Source of the DNA: Verrucomicrobiia bacterium
GTDB lineage: Bacteria > Verrucomicrobiota > Verrucomicrobiia > Limisphaerales > JADLHS01
Reading direction: 5' to 3'
Assembly: GCA_026125285.1 (NCBI GenBank)
Contig: JAHCLO010000003.1
Coordinates: 228,661-292,660 of the forward strand
DNA length: 64,000 nt
Part shown: positions 26,362-35,269 of the stretch, piece by piece
Layout of the letters: every line of letters begins with the position of its first letter
How positions within the stretch are numbered: the stretch's first letter is position 1
Position numbers and translations under genes: made by a program
Notes under the pieces: generated by a model
What the model saw: the letters and a program-made list of their open reading frames with translations, nothing else
Databases searched by the model: none
What the model was told of the DNA's origin: nothing

Positions 26362-26982
26362 TTACTCGCTCAACTCCAGGATGCGGAAATCGTCAAAACG
26401 CATCCAATGCTCTGACTCCGGCGGACCGTGATAGCATTGGAGGCTGATCTGTTCGTCGGTGCCGGGCGGCAGTTCGCCCGTGGCTGCCGTTTGGAACTCT
26501 CCTTTCCCATCAGGTCGAAAACGCGCTTCGTATTTGCCTGACGACAACACCAGTTGCAATTGGACCGTTCGCGTGTTCGTCGGGACTTTGCCGGGGAAAA
26601 CGTAAGTCGCACCGTCCACCAATTCATGCACCAGCTTGAACACCGGCTTGCCCTGCTGATACCACGTCAGTCCCGCTTGCTCATATTGGTTGGTGGGTGG
26701 CGTGGTGAAAGTGACGGTGATTTCAATCGCGATCTTGCGTTGATTCCGGTCGGGGGCGGGGCGCAGCAACGCGTTCTTGACGTTGTGGGCGAATCCGGGT
26801 TCAGCGCGGATTTCCAGAGCGTCATCCTTGAAACGCCAGGTCCGCCCATCCTCCCGCAGCCAGCTCCAACCTTTGTCCATGCGCCCGTCGAAGGACTCGT
26901 GAAACAGCACTTTCGGTTCGGCGGCCGGCAGCAACACGAGGGTGTTAGCCAGGACGATGAATGACAGCATCAGTTGTTTCAT
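26362..26982 (-). CDS. Secreted protein with concanavalin-like (DUF1349-type) domain
   Basis: A 206-aa protein with a signal peptide (MKQLMLSFIVLANTLVLLPA, cleavage after AAE region) and one beta-sandwich-like domain: LFHESFDGRMDKGWSWLRED, LLRPAPDRNQRKIAIEITVT, YEQAGLTWYQQGKPVFKLVHE, YEARFRPDGKGEF and EHWMRFDDFRILEL. This is the layout of DUF1349 or LamG-like laminarin/xylan-binding folds. Function unknown. It begins 5 bp after the preceding gene and is likely co-transcribed with it. Confidence 0.8.
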   Translation of the reverse strand: MKQLMLSFIVLANTLVLLPAAEPKVLFHESFDGRMDKGWSWLREDGRTWRFKDDALEIRAEPGFAHNVKNALLRPAPDRNQRKIAIEITVTFTTPPTNQYEQAGLTWYQQGKPVFKLVHELVDGATYVFPGKVPTNTRTVQLQLVLSSGKYEARFRPDGKGEFQTAATGELPPGTDEQISLQCYHGPPESEHWMRFDDFRILELSE

Positions 26983-26987
26983 AGACT

Positions 26988-28109
26988 TTACGCGTTGGAG
27001 AGTTGAGACAGTTCCGCCAACAAATGCCGCAGGAACACCACGTTGTCGCACTGGAGGTATTTCATTTCGCCGCCCATACGGGCGAAGCTTTTGCAGAAGC
27101 GCAGGTAGTAGGCCGGATTGTCCTTGGGCGGTTCGCCGTGCGACCAATCCCAGTTGCCGCCGTCCTGAATGTCCACCACGCAAATCGTGTGACCGCTCAC
27201 GATCGGTCGCCCGGCTTGCAGCCGGAGGTTGTTCACGCAACTCAGGCTCTTCTCAAAGACCTGCGGCGCCATGATGGCTGAACCCACGGACAAGACCACA
27301 CCGCCGTCCAGGCCATCCACCGCGCGTCCGAACTGGGCGAAGTCAAGCTGCGCCGCGCGTCCGATGGCCGCGCCGCTGAAGATCGGATGATTGGATATGA
27401 TGTCGTAACCGATGCCGGGATGAACGGTAAACGGAACGCAATGACGAAAAGCTTGCGCAACAATGGAACTCGCCTTGTGCGGATGCTTCACTTCGATGCG
27501 CCCGCCGGCCAATCTTTGCGCGAGCATGGCTTGCAGCAACTCGGCGCGCGCGGGCGACAGCGGATGGGCCGGCTCGGCGCGCAGCCAGTCTCCCAGTTCG
27601 GTGGTCGTGGGCAGCGTGACGCCGTCCTCCTCGAGGAAACGTCCGAGGCTGCGCCCATAACCTTCGCGGCGGAGCGCGCCGGCGAGTAACGCCAGGTGGA
27701 TGTTGCGCCCGGTCTCGTCCCAGGTGCCGAATGTGCCGGTGGCAACATTCGCGCGCACGCTTTCCTCGGTGCGACCCTGGAAGGCGAGTTCCCAGTCGTG
27801 AATCGTGCCCGCACCATTGGTGGCCAGATGTGTCAACCAGCCTTGTTCGATGAAGCGGTTCACCACCGCGAGCAATCCGTTTTTCACCAGGTGTGCGCCA
27901 TATAACAGCATGACGCTGGCGCCGCGCTCGCGGGCGGATTGCATCCGCCGCGCACATTCTTGAATTTGCGCCATTATTCCGGCCGGACAGGGCGGTGGCG
28001 GAGTGCTCGGATCGCCCAGGATTTTTTCAAGGGTGCTGAGGCTGCGCCGCTGGCCCAGGGGCAGTACCTTTATCTTGGTCAAATCAAGCGGGGCGGGAAA
28101 GTCGTTCAT
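26988..28109 (-). CDS. Conserved hypothetical protein, possibly deoxyhypusine-synthase-like fold
   Basis: A 373-aa soluble protein. Notable segments are VMLLYGAHLVKNGLLAVVNR, LTHLATNGAGTIHDWELAFQG, VPFTVHPGIGYDIISNHP, GGVVLSVGSAIMAPQVFEKS and GHTICVVDIQDGGNWDWSHGE. TNGAG followed by HDWE, and several Gly-rich turns after beta-like stretches, suggest a Rossmann-type NAD site as in deoxyhypusine synthase relatives; this is a weak guess. Start set at the ATG of MNDFPAPLDL. It is divergent from the secreted hydrolase at 28238 and leads the two-gene unit. Confidence 0.8.
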   Translation of the reverse strand: MNDFPAPLDLTKIKVLPLGQRRSLSTLEKILGDPSTPPPPCPAGIMAQIQECARRMQSARERGASVMLLYGAHLVKNGLLAVVNRFIEQGWLTHLATNGAGTIHDWELAFQGRTEESVRANVATGTFGTWDETGRNIHLALLAGALRREGYGRSLGRFLEEDGVTLPTTTELGDWLRAEPAHPLSPARAELLQAMLAQRLAGGRIEVKHPHKASSIVAQAFRHCVPFTVHPGIGYDIISNHPIFSGAAIGRAAQLDFAQFGRAVDGLDGGVVLSVGSAIMAPQVFEKSLSCVNNLRLQAGRPIVSGHTICVVDIQDGGNWDWSHGEPPKDNPAYYLRFCKSFARMGGEMKYLQCDNVVFLRHLLAELSQLSNA

Positions 28110-28237
28110 TTGAGTCAGCTTGCGAACCGTGATGTGTTGGTGTTGCGTCTGGCGCGAATTATGAATCGGGCGGTGCAAATCGCAAGCTCCGAAGGGCAAC
28201 GGCTTGACTTGCGAGAGCGGCAATTCAACATGGGCGG

Positions 28238-29101
28238 ATGAGACTGCGCGGCATGTTCTGGCTGGCGTTCTGGCTGGCCGCGGCGCCTGGGTTCGCTGAA
28301 GCGTTGGTGCTTCAGCCGGGCGAAGGCAGCTTTGTGTTCGCCGACCAAAAGAGCAATCCCGACAAGCCGGTGACCGTCTGGTATTTCCGGCCCGATGCGT
28401 GGGACGTTTCGCGGCCCGTGCTCTTCGTCATGCACGGCATGTTGCGCAATGGCGAGACGTATCGCCGGGCCTGGATGGAGCCGGCCCGCAAGCACAACGC
28501 GCTGTTGCTGGTGCCCGAATTTGCCAATCAGCATTACTCCGGCGCCGGCTACAATCGCGGCGGCGTGAGCCTGAATGTGGACGAGTCGAAGTGGACATTT
28601 GCGGTGATTGAGAATCTGTTCGATCACGTCCGCACCGCGACGGGTTTGACCCGCACGAACTACCTGCTTTACGGTCACTCGGCGGGCGGACAGTTCGTCC
28701 ACCGTTTCGTCGAGTTCATGCCGCACGCGCGCTTTGAACGCGCGGTGGCAGCGAATCCGGGTTATTACACGATGCCGCGTTTTGATCGCGATTACCCGTA
28801 TGGCTTCGGCAAATCGCCGATGGACGATGAACGTTTGCGCCGGGTGTTCGGGCGGCCGCTGACCATTTTGGTGGGCGAAAACGACAATGATCCCAATGCC
28901 AAGGACCTCCACCGCTCGGCTCTCGCCATGGAACAGGGCCGGCATCGCTTCGAGCGGGGACACAATTTCATTGCGCTGGCCGGGGCGCTGGCGGCGCAGC
29001 GGAATCTGCCGCTCAATTGGAACCTGCAAGTTGTTCCGGGTGTCGGCCACAGCAACGCCGGGATGATGCCCGTCGCCGCAAGAATTCTGTTTGAGCCATA
29101 A
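28238..29101 (+). CDS. Secreted alpha/beta hydrolase
   Basis: A 287-aa protein with a signal peptide (MRLRGMFWLAFWLAAAPGFA). The nucleophile elbow is YGHSAGGQFVHRF; the oxyanion region is LFVMHGMLRNGETYR; VGENDND and GVGHSNAG near the C-terminus give the probable acid and histidine. The overall pattern resembles polyhydroxybutyrate-depolymerase-like or esterase-type hydrolases. Substrate unknown. Confidence 0.88.
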   Translation: MRLRGMFWLAFWLAAAPGFAEALVLQPGEGSFVFADQKSNPDKPVTVWYFRPDAWDVSRPVLFVMHGMLRNGETYRRAWMEPARKHNALLLVPEFANQHYSGAGYNRGGVSLNVDESKWTFAVIENLFDHVRTATGLTRTNYLLYGHSAGGQFVHRFVEFMPHARFERAVAANPGYYTMPRFDRDYPYGFGKSPMDDERLRRVFGRPLTILVGENDNDPNAKDLHRSALAMEQGRHRFERGHNFIALAGALAAQRNLPLNWNLQVVPGVGHSNAGMMPVAARILFEP

Positions 29102-29150
29102 ACCATCTGATCACCTGCCTCACCGTGAATCCCAACCTTAATTGAATCCC

Positions 29151-30245
29151 ATGAACTCCTCCTCATTGACCACTGATCGCCGGCAATTTCTCAAGACCAT
29201 GACTGTGGCGGGTGCCGGACTGGCACTGGGCGCCCCGGGCCTGGTGTCAACGGCCGCCGCGGCCACGAGCCACAAGCTCAAACTCGGCCTCGATAATTTC
29301 GCCGTACGGGCGATGAACTGGAAGGCGCACGCGCTGCTGGATTACTCCGCGTCGCTCAAGCTCGATGCGCTGTTCATCACCGACCTCGACGCGTTTGAAA
29401 ACCACGAGCCGGTCTATTTGAGGGAAGTGAAGGCCAAGGCTGATGATCTCGGGATCAGTCTTTACCTCGGCACCTGGAGCATTTGTCCCACGTCGAAATC
29501 TTTCCGGAACAAGTGGGGCACGGCGGAGGAACATCTGGCTTTGGGCATCCGCATGGCCAAGGCGCTGGGCTCGCCCGTGATTCGCGTGGTGCTCGGCGCG
29601 GGGGAAGATCGGAGAACCGAAGGCGGCATCGAGGCGCGCATCGCGGACACGGTGAAGGTGTGCCAGGCCTGCCGCAGCCAAGCGGTGGATGCCGGAGTGA
29701 AGATCGCCGTGGAAAACCACGCGGGCGATATGCAGGCGTGGGAACTGGTCACACTGATCGAAGCGGCCGGCAAAGATTACGTCGGCGCCAACATGGATTC
29801 GGGCAACGCCTGTTGGGCGTTGGAGGACCCGATGCAGAATCTGCTGACGCTCGCGCCTTTTGTGCTGACCACCAGCCTGCGCGATTCGATGGTGTGGGAA
29901 TCCGAAAACGGCGCGAAGGTGCAATGGACGGCCATGGGCGAAGGTTGCGTGGATATGAAAGCTTACTTCGCGAAATTCGCTGAACTGTGTCCGCACGCGC
30001 CGGTGATCATTGAGACGATTTCGGGCTTTGCGCGTGAGTTTCCGTACCTCAAATCGGAATTCTGGCAGGCCTGGCCCAAGGCGCGCGCCAGTGAGTTTGC
30101 GCAGTTCCTTGCGCTGGCCAAGCGCGGCAAGGCAATTCCCTCGCACCGATCCGCCAATGCGCAGGAGGAACAGGAATACCAGAAAGGCGAGTTCGAGCGG
30201 AGCATCACATACTGCAAAGAGGTTCTGGGCTTGGGGGCGCGTTGA
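29151..30245 (+). CDS. Tat-exported sugar phosphate isomerase/epimerase (TIM barrel)
   Basis: A 364-aa protein with twin-arginine signal DRRQFLKTMTVAGAG followed by an AP-endonuclease-2-type TIM barrel: LKLDALFITDLDAFE, SPVIRVVLGAG, GVKIAVENHAGDMQAWEL, YVGANMDSGNACWALEDP. The ENH, D-S-G-N and later E residues are the usual metal-binding places of xylose-isomerase-like proteins. Start placed at the ATG after an in-frame TTG. The next gene begins within 21 bp. Confidence 0.88.
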   Translation: MNSSSLTTDRRQFLKTMTVAGAGLALGAPGLVSTAAAATSHKLKLGLDNFAVRAMNWKAHALLDYSASLKLDALFITDLDAFENHEPVYLREVKAKADDLGISLYLGTWSICPTSKSFRNKWGTAEEHLALGIRMAKALGSPVIRVVLGAGEDRRTEGGIEARIADTVKVCQACRSQAVDAGVKIAVENHAGDMQAWELVTLIEAAGKDYVGANMDSGNACWALEDPMQNLLTLAPFVLTTSLRDSMVWESENGAKVQWTAMGEGCVDMKAYFAKFAELCPHAPVIIETISGFAREFPYLKSEFWQAWPKARASEFAQFLALAKRGKAIPSHRSANAQEEQEYQKGEFERSITYCKEVLGLGAR

Positions 30246-30265
30246 TCGCGAACCCAGGACCAGTC

Positions 30266-31687
30266 ATGCGCGCGGTTCGGGCCAGTTTGCTGGTGCTGGG
30301 GGTTGTCATCGTGGTGGGCGGAGTCGCCGGGCTGATCTGGCGCCAGCCCCAACCGCAATCCGTTACGCTCCCCGACGGTTCGCAGTTCACGTTGCTGAAA
30401 GTCACCCAAGGCACGAATCACATCCTGCGCTTTGGCCGGCGCTGGCAGGATTTTCTTTACCCCGTGTTGCCACCGAAGCTTCGGCTGAAGTATCCGCCAC
30501 GGGTGATGGAGTTTGCCGGCAACCGCCCCGACAGTGTGATGGTCTGGTTTCAGCGCGAAGGGTTCGCCCCAGCGGACGGCGAGTGGCCGCGCGTTTATCT
30601 CGCTGTATTGGATGATTACGGGCTTGAGTCACCGCTGCTGCTGACGCCGCAGGTCGCGCGCACGTTGGGAGCGTCAAACGCTGCCATGACTGGACCGGGA
30701 GGCGGATCTGTGGGCATTGCCAGGCAACTTGCCGGTTGGGAGGTGCTGGACTATCCGAAGCGATCAGGCGGGTTCAGGTTGCGAATCTACGGCAATGGGG
30801 CCGACCAGCAGTTGACGCCCGCTGGTGATGTGAGGATTCCCAAATTGGCGCGAAACTCCTTTCCGGTTTGGCAGGCGGAATCACTGCCAGCGGTGCGGTT
30901 GACCAATGTTCTTGAGATTACCCTGACCCAACTCGAAACCGGCGCGGTGTCCCCGGAGGACGGCTTCACTCCGGTGGGCATGGTGGCGCGGGTTTATTCG
31001 CGGGCCACGTTTCGGTTGCAGGAGAACAATCTGCCCGCCGAAAACTGGAGCGTCCATCGCCTGCGTTTGGCGAGCGCCACCGGGATCACGCGCCACGGCG
31101 ACGGAAAATCCGCCCGTTGGCAGGCAGGCCAACACACGGCGGATGCCTGGGGCGGACTCTGGCTCGAAGAACCGGCGTGGAAGGTCCAGGCCGAGTTCGC
31201 CCGCACTGCTGATTTCCCTGCCGAGGACTTGTGGCACATCAAGGCTGTGGCCGTGCCGCAGCCTGGCAGGACGACCGAGCACCGCGTCGTCACCAACCTG
31301 CATGGCGAGGAATTGGAGTTCCTCGGCGTGAGCGGTTTCAAGCAGCGCCCGGGCCCGGTTGGCAAAACCTACGCAAGTCTCCAAGTTCGCACGCCACATC
31401 CACTGGACGCCCTCAGTGTGGTGCTCGTCGAGGTGCGTGATGAACAGGGGCGCAGGGCTGAACCGCGCGGTGTGACCGTTCAAACCGGCACGGGCGGCCG
31501 CGGTATCACGCCGAAGGAAACGGTGATCAACTTTCGCATCGAGATTCCCGAGGGAGCGCGCTTGCTCGACATCGCCTTGGCCGCTACGCCGGTGCAGCAG
31601 GTGGAGTTTCTGGCCAAGCCTGAGCTGTTTGCCGCGAGCGTCAAATTAAACCATGCCAGCCGCGTTCCGGTTTCAGGCGGGGATTGA
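30266..31687 (+). CDS. Membrane-anchored hypothetical protein
   Basis: A 473-aa protein with one N-terminal helix (RASLLVLGVVIVVGGVAGLIW) and a large beta-rich extracytoplasmic part. I do not recognise the family. DGSQFTLLKVTQGTNHIL at the start and KETVINFRIEIPEGARLLDIALA near the end look like structural beta domains. A TTG at 30242 overlapping the stop of the previous gene is an alternative start. Same strand and close spacing suggest an operon with the TIM-barrel gene. Confidence 0.75.
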   Translation: MRAVRASLLVLGVVIVVGGVAGLIWRQPQPQSVTLPDGSQFTLLKVTQGTNHILRFGRRWQDFLYPVLPPKLRLKYPPRVMEFAGNRPDSVMVWFQREGFAPADGEWPRVYLAVLDDYGLESPLLLTPQVARTLGASNAAMTGPGGGSVGIARQLAGWEVLDYPKRSGGFRLRIYGNGADQQLTPAGDVRIPKLARNSFPVWQAESLPAVRLTNVLEITLTQLETGAVSPEDGFTPVGMVARVYSRATFRLQENNLPAENWSVHRLRLASATGITRHGDGKSARWQAGQHTADAWGGLWLEEPAWKVQAEFARTADFPAEDLWHIKAVAVPQPGRTTEHRVVTNLHGEELEFLGVSGFKQRPGPVGKTYASLQVRTPHPLDALSVVLVEVRDEQGRRAEPRGVTVQTGTGGRGITPKETVINFRIEIPEGARLLDIALAATPVQQVEFLAKPELFAASVKLNHASRVPVSGGD

Positions 31688-31703
31688 GACTGCCCGACAC
31701 CGG

Positions 31704-32603
31704 CTACACATCGCAAATCTGCACGCCCTGCTTGAGCGATGCGAGTTTGTCGCGGCGACGGGGGACAAATTCCTGGGCGAGATACCCCTTGAAGCCAGTG
31801 TCCACGATCGCCTGTATGATGCGCGGGTAGTACAGCTCCTGCGTTTCGTCAATTTCCGCGCGGCCCGGCACGCCGCCGGTGTGGTAGTGGTCGAAGTACT
31901 GGTGGTTCTCCTTGATCGTGTCACAGACGTCGCCTTCCATGATTTGCATGTGGAAGATGTCGTAGAGCAGTTTGAAGCGTTCCGAACCGAGACGTTTGCA
32001 TAGCTCGATGCCCCACTTCGAGTAGTCGCACTGGTAATCCTTGTGGCTGCGCTTGCTGTTGAGCAGTTCCATGCAGATGGTGACCTTGTGCTTCTCGGCG
32101 AACGGCAGGATGCGTTTCAAACCGATGGCACAGTTCTCCAGCCCCTTTTCGTCGTCCAGCCCCGCGCGGTTGCCGGAAAAACAGATCAGACGCTCGAAGC
32201 CGGCCTCCGCTGTTTCTTTGATGCGCTGTTCGTAGGCGGTTACCAACTTGTCGTGATGCTCAACGCGGTTGAAGGCCCGATCAATGCCGCCCAGACCGTC
32301 AACGCTCGGATTGCTGACCATGGAGCAGACAAGGCCGTGCTTCTTGACCGTCGCAAATTCGTTCGGGTTGAGCAGGTCAATCGCGACCAGACCCATCTCC
32401 TTGCCAGCCTGGCAGAGGTCGTCGAGGGAAATGCCCCCGTAACACCATTTGCAGACGGAATGGTTGACCCGACCTTTGAGCTTCGCGCCGCCAGCCGTTT
32501 CCGCGGCGGACAGACGATGTGAGAGGCTGGCGGCGGCGATGGCGGTGGCGGTGGCGCCGGTGATTGTGCGGAGAGCAGAACGACGTGAAAGTTTCGTTTT
32601 CAT
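31704..32603 (-). CDS. Tat-exported hydroxypyruvate isomerase-like TIM barrel
   Basis: A 299-aa protein with Tat signal LSRRSALRTITGA followed by a xylose-isomerase-like barrel. Segments typical of hydroxypyruvate isomerases are VNHSVCKWCYGGISLDDLC, FERLICFSGNR, VTICMELLNSKRSHKDYQCD, KLLYDIFHMQIMEGD and YYPRIIQAIVDTGFKGYLAQEF. The E, D, H/Q and E metal ligands are in place. Verrucomicrobia and Planctomycetes have many exported copies of this family; the physiological substrate is unknown. Confidence 0.9.
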   Translation of the reverse strand: MKTKLSRRSALRTITGATATAIAAASLSHRLSAAETAGGAKLKGRVNHSVCKWCYGGISLDDLCQAGKEMGLVAIDLLNPNEFATVKKHGLVCSMVSNPSVDGLGGIDRAFNRVEHHDKLVTAYEQRIKETAEAGFERLICFSGNRAGLDDEKGLENCAIGLKRILPFAEKHKVTICMELLNSKRSHKDYQCDYSKWGIELCKRLGSERFKLLYDIFHMQIMEGDVCDTIKENHQYFDHYHTGGVPGRAEIDETQELYYPRIIQAIVDTGFKGYLAQEFVPRRRDKLASLKQGVQICDV

Positions 32604-32647
32604 AGCTGGCTTTTACCATGAATGGACGCGCGGGGGCACGGATTTTT

Positions 32648-34030
32648 TCAATTCGAGCCGGTTCGGATACTGAAGCTGGTGCTGTCGCTTGACCGAGTCT
32701 CGGATGCTGCGGCGAGAGCAGAGCGTTCATTCGGCACGAGTCCGGTCATGAGATTGTGAATTGCATCGGCCCCAATGGCCACGCTATGCATGATGATACC
32801 CGCCTCATCAATAAGATAGGCGATGGGGGTGGCGAACATGGCGTAAGGGCGAGAGATCTCCCATTGCTGCTGCAACAGCACTGGGAAGGTTAGTCCGTGT
32901 TCCTTGACTTTCGCGCGGTTCTCCTTTGGCTCGCCTTTGCTGATCATCACAACGACGACCTTCCCCTCACCCGGCCTGTCGGCCACCCTCTCCCCATCGG
33001 ACGGGGAGAGGGACTGATCAGTGGCGAGTTGCTGCCGATGAAACTTTTCCAACTCCGGCGCCAGTGTATTGCACGGACCACAACCCGGACTGGAGAACAC
33101 CAGCAACACGCGTTTGCCGCGCATCTCGCTTAACGTCAAGTCACCGCGTCCGTCCAATCGCGGCAGACGGAAATCCGGCGCGGGTGTGCCGGCTTTCAAA
33201 CCGTCGCGCCTGAGCTTGCTGCGCGCGAGTGAGCGATCACCAAAGCGGCTCGCGTGGCCGTTTCCCTCGGTAGCAGCCGACGTGAGCCGGCTCTGATCTT
33301 CCTCGTTCTTCGGACCTCGGACTTTGCCCTTTGCTTCAGCCAGCGCCAGCAATGCCTCCGCGCCCAGTGCCAGCGCGCTGACAATCTTACCTTCGGCGCT
33401 GATCAAATAACCCGATGGCGTGCCGGTTGCCTGATAAGCGGCGGCAACCTCGCCATCGTTTTGCAACAGGACGGGACAACTGATTTTGTGCTCGGCAAAC
33501 AACTGGCGGTTCTTCTCCGCGTCGCCGGTGGTGATGATGAGCAGGCGTGGCGGCAGGCATCCCTGCCTGCCGTTGAGCCGGGCTTCCAGCCCGGCGGAAT
33601 TGGCCTCCGCTCGCGCAGGAGAGCTGAAACTTTCCTGGTACTCAACCGAAGCGGGGAGCGTTCCGGGCGGCAGGATGCCGCCCTCTACGGCAGGCTGGAA
33701 GCCCACCGCCACAAGCTTTGGCAGCATCTCTCGACAAAAGCCGCAGTCGGGATTGAAGAAGATCAACAGCACCGACTTCCCGCGGAAACCCGCCAGCGAC
33801 TTGCGCCCGCCCGCCAGGTCCGCCAACTCGAACGCTGGCGCCTCACTGCCGACCGGCAATCCCTCCGGCTCATCGGCACCGCCGAATTCAAGATCGTTAA
33901 GACGATTTTCCAGTTCATCCAGCCGCAGCAGGATGCGCCCGTTCTCCCGGAGCAGTTGCCAGACGAGGCCGATGCCCGTGAAGGTGAGCAACCCGACTAA
34001 AGCTGTCGCTGCAATTTCACTAATTGTCAT
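32648..34030 (-). CDS. Membrane-anchored double thioredoxin protein, MauD-like
   Basis: A 460-aa protein: one helix (ALVGLLTFTGIGLVWQLL), a short coiled segment ENGRILLRLDELENRLNDL, then two redoxin (AhpC/TSA-type) domains. Each has a CxxC site: FFNPDCGFCREMLP near residue 97 and FSSPGCGPCNTLAP in the second. The anchor plus first domain resemble MauD, which makes disulfides in methylamine dehydrogenase small subunits. Two repeat units (33549-33712 and 32962-33013) are read in frame within the two domains. It closes the run of Tat-leader cysteine-rich genes, so it is a good candidate for their oxidase or isomerase. Start chosen at the ATG with a GGGA before it; a GTG lies six codons upstream. 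Confidence 0.88.
   Translation of the reverse strand: MTISEIAATALVGLLTFTGIGLVWQLLRENGRILLRLDELENRLNDLEFGGADEPEGLPVGSEAPAFELADLAGGRKSLAGFRGKSVLLIFFNPDCGFCREMLPKLVAVGFQPAVEGGILPPGTLPASVEYQESFSSPARAEANSAGLEARLNGRQGCLPPRLLIITTGDAEKNRQLFAEHKISCPVLLQNDGEVAAAYQATGTPSGYLISAEGKIVSALALGAEALLALAEAKGKVRGPKNEEDQSRLTSAATEGNGHASRFGDRSLARSKLRRDGLKAGTPAPDFRLPRLDGRGDLTLSEMRGKRVLLVFSSPGCGPCNTLAPELEKFHRQQLATDQSLSPSDGERVADRPGEGKVVVVMISKGEPKENRAKVKEHGLTFPVLLQQQWEISRPYAMFATPIAYLIDEAGIIMHSVAIGADAIHNLMTGLVPNERSALAAASETRSSDSTSFSIRTGSN
32962..33013. repeat. Family E repeat inside the double thioredoxin gene
   Basis: The stretch resembles the apbE linker repeat (TCCCCTCACCCGGCC..., CTCTCCCCATCGGACGGGGA) and is translated on the minus strand as SLSPSDGERVADRPGEGK in the second redoxin domain, between a helix and the next strand (VVVVMIS). 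Confidence 0.75.
33549..33712. repeat. Palindrome cluster inside the double thioredoxin gene
   Basis: Contains four short palindromes (GGCAGGCATCCCTGCCTGCC, GCCGGGCTTCCAGCCCGGC, GGGCGGCAGGATGCCGCCC and a GGCTGGAAGCCC arm) arranged as an inverted pair. It is read in frame and adds about 50 residues to the first redoxin domain, between LPKLVAVG and LLIITTGD. Confidence 0.78.
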
Positions 34031-34174
34031 ACTATCCCAATTGTTCACAGCGTTTGTCGCACGCCTGTTTGGAAATTTCGGTACTGGTCATGCAAACGGC
34101 AACCCTGCCCTGACAGCCAAGATCACAAACCTGACCAACGTTTGCCTGGTTCGCCACCAGCCTGGGACAAGGCG

Positions 34175-35257
34175 TCATTCCGGAGTCTTTGCGATGAGAT
34201 TGAGCAACAGTTGCCAATTGTCGCAATCGCCATATTTAACGTCTCCGAGCCAGTTCCACCAAAGTGACTGCCCCAGCGCGACGACTTGCCCCTTGCCGTG
34301 TCGGCCGGCTGCTACGAATCCCTCGCCGGGATATTGCGGCGCCTTAACCAGGATTCGGCCCTTCGACTTGTCGGTAACGGCGATAGGCGATGGACGAAAA
34401 CATTTGACCCTGCGCACCGACTTCGTGAGCGGATCCTTGAGGATAACACTTCCTGTTAGCTCGATCGGTTTGGGGTCATTGGGCTCGGAGTCGGTCATCC
34501 GTAGTCCGGCTGGAACCAGGAGTTGATTAGCCCTGTCCACCGTGCCTTGAAAGAAGGAGTTCGCACAAACCAGCAGCCTTCCGCCGTCATTTACGAATTG
34601 CTTCAGCTTCGCGATGTCCGCGTCTTGAAGGCGCAATAGGCCATACTCACCGAGGAGAACTACGCCGTAATCCGACAAGTCGAGATCACGCAACACGGGT
34701 TGATCTCGAACAACATTGAGGTAATCAGGGTTGAGTTTGGCTGATTCAACCAAACGCAGCCAGGGATCGAAAACCGTGGCGTCGCCAGTTGAGGAGGAGC
34801 TAAAGGGAGTCGAGACAATCAGGATGCGCGTGGCCGAGGCGTCAGGGGTCCGTACGTTTACCTTGACCGGGATCGTTGTCTTTTGGAGACCAACGGCCAC
34901 CGCAAGCGTCCCCGCGTGCTCGCCCATTTCCTCCGAGCTAACCGCCACGTTAATACAGAAGTCACTTTTGGTAATGCCGCTGCGGTCAGTGGCTGTCCCA
35001 CGTCGAATGCTGGTGACCTTTAGGAACGGCGGTGGCTCCACGTCGCATGACAGATCTGCGCTCTCTTCGGCATCCGTGAAGACCAGGATGCTCCCCTCGA
35101 CCGTGGCCCCCATTCGAACTGAACCAAAGTCGAGTCGGTCCGGCTGCGATTTGCCATCCGCGGACTCACCAAAAAGCAAGGCCGACGACATGGTAAGGGA
35201 AAAGGCGAGATACGCGGCGCACATCAGCCTACGGCCACAATTGGGTTCAACAATCAT
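34175..35257 (-). CDS. Secreted protein: ASH-like domain plus GATase-like domain
   Basis: A 360-aa protein with a signal peptide (LMCAAYLAFSLTMSSALLFG). Residues about 40-140 form an immunoglobulin-like ASH/DUF1573-type domain (RLDFGSVRMGATVEGSILVF...GTLAVAVGLQKTTIPVKVNV). The second half resembles the class I glutamine-amidotransferase-like fold of ThuA/DUF4350 proteins: RILIVSTPFSSS, YGVVLLGEYGLLRLQDADIAKLKQFVNDGGRLLVCAN, GRHGKGQVVALGQSLWW. No catalytic Cys-His-Glu triad is evident. It starts 12 bp after the 64-aa stub gene, so it is in the cysteine-rich peptide run. Confidence 0.78.
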   Translation of the reverse strand: MIVEPNCGRRLMCAAYLAFSLTMSSALLFGESADGKSQPDRLDFGSVRMGATVEGSILVFTDAEESADLSCDVEPPPFLKVTSIRRGTATDRSGITKSDFCINVAVSSEEMGEHAGTLAVAVGLQKTTIPVKVNVRTPDASATRILIVSTPFSSSSTGDATVFDPWLRLVESAKLNPDYLNVVRDQPVLRDLDLSDYGVVLLGEYGLLRLQDADIAKLKQFVNDGGRLLVCANSFFQGTVDRANQLLVPAGLRMTDSEPNDPKPIELTGSVILKDPLTKSVRRVKCFRPSPIAVTDKSKGRILVKAPQYPGEGFVAAGRHGKGQVVALGQSLWWNWLGDVKYGDCDNWQLLLNLIAKTPE

Positions 35258-35269
35258 GCCATGTTACTT

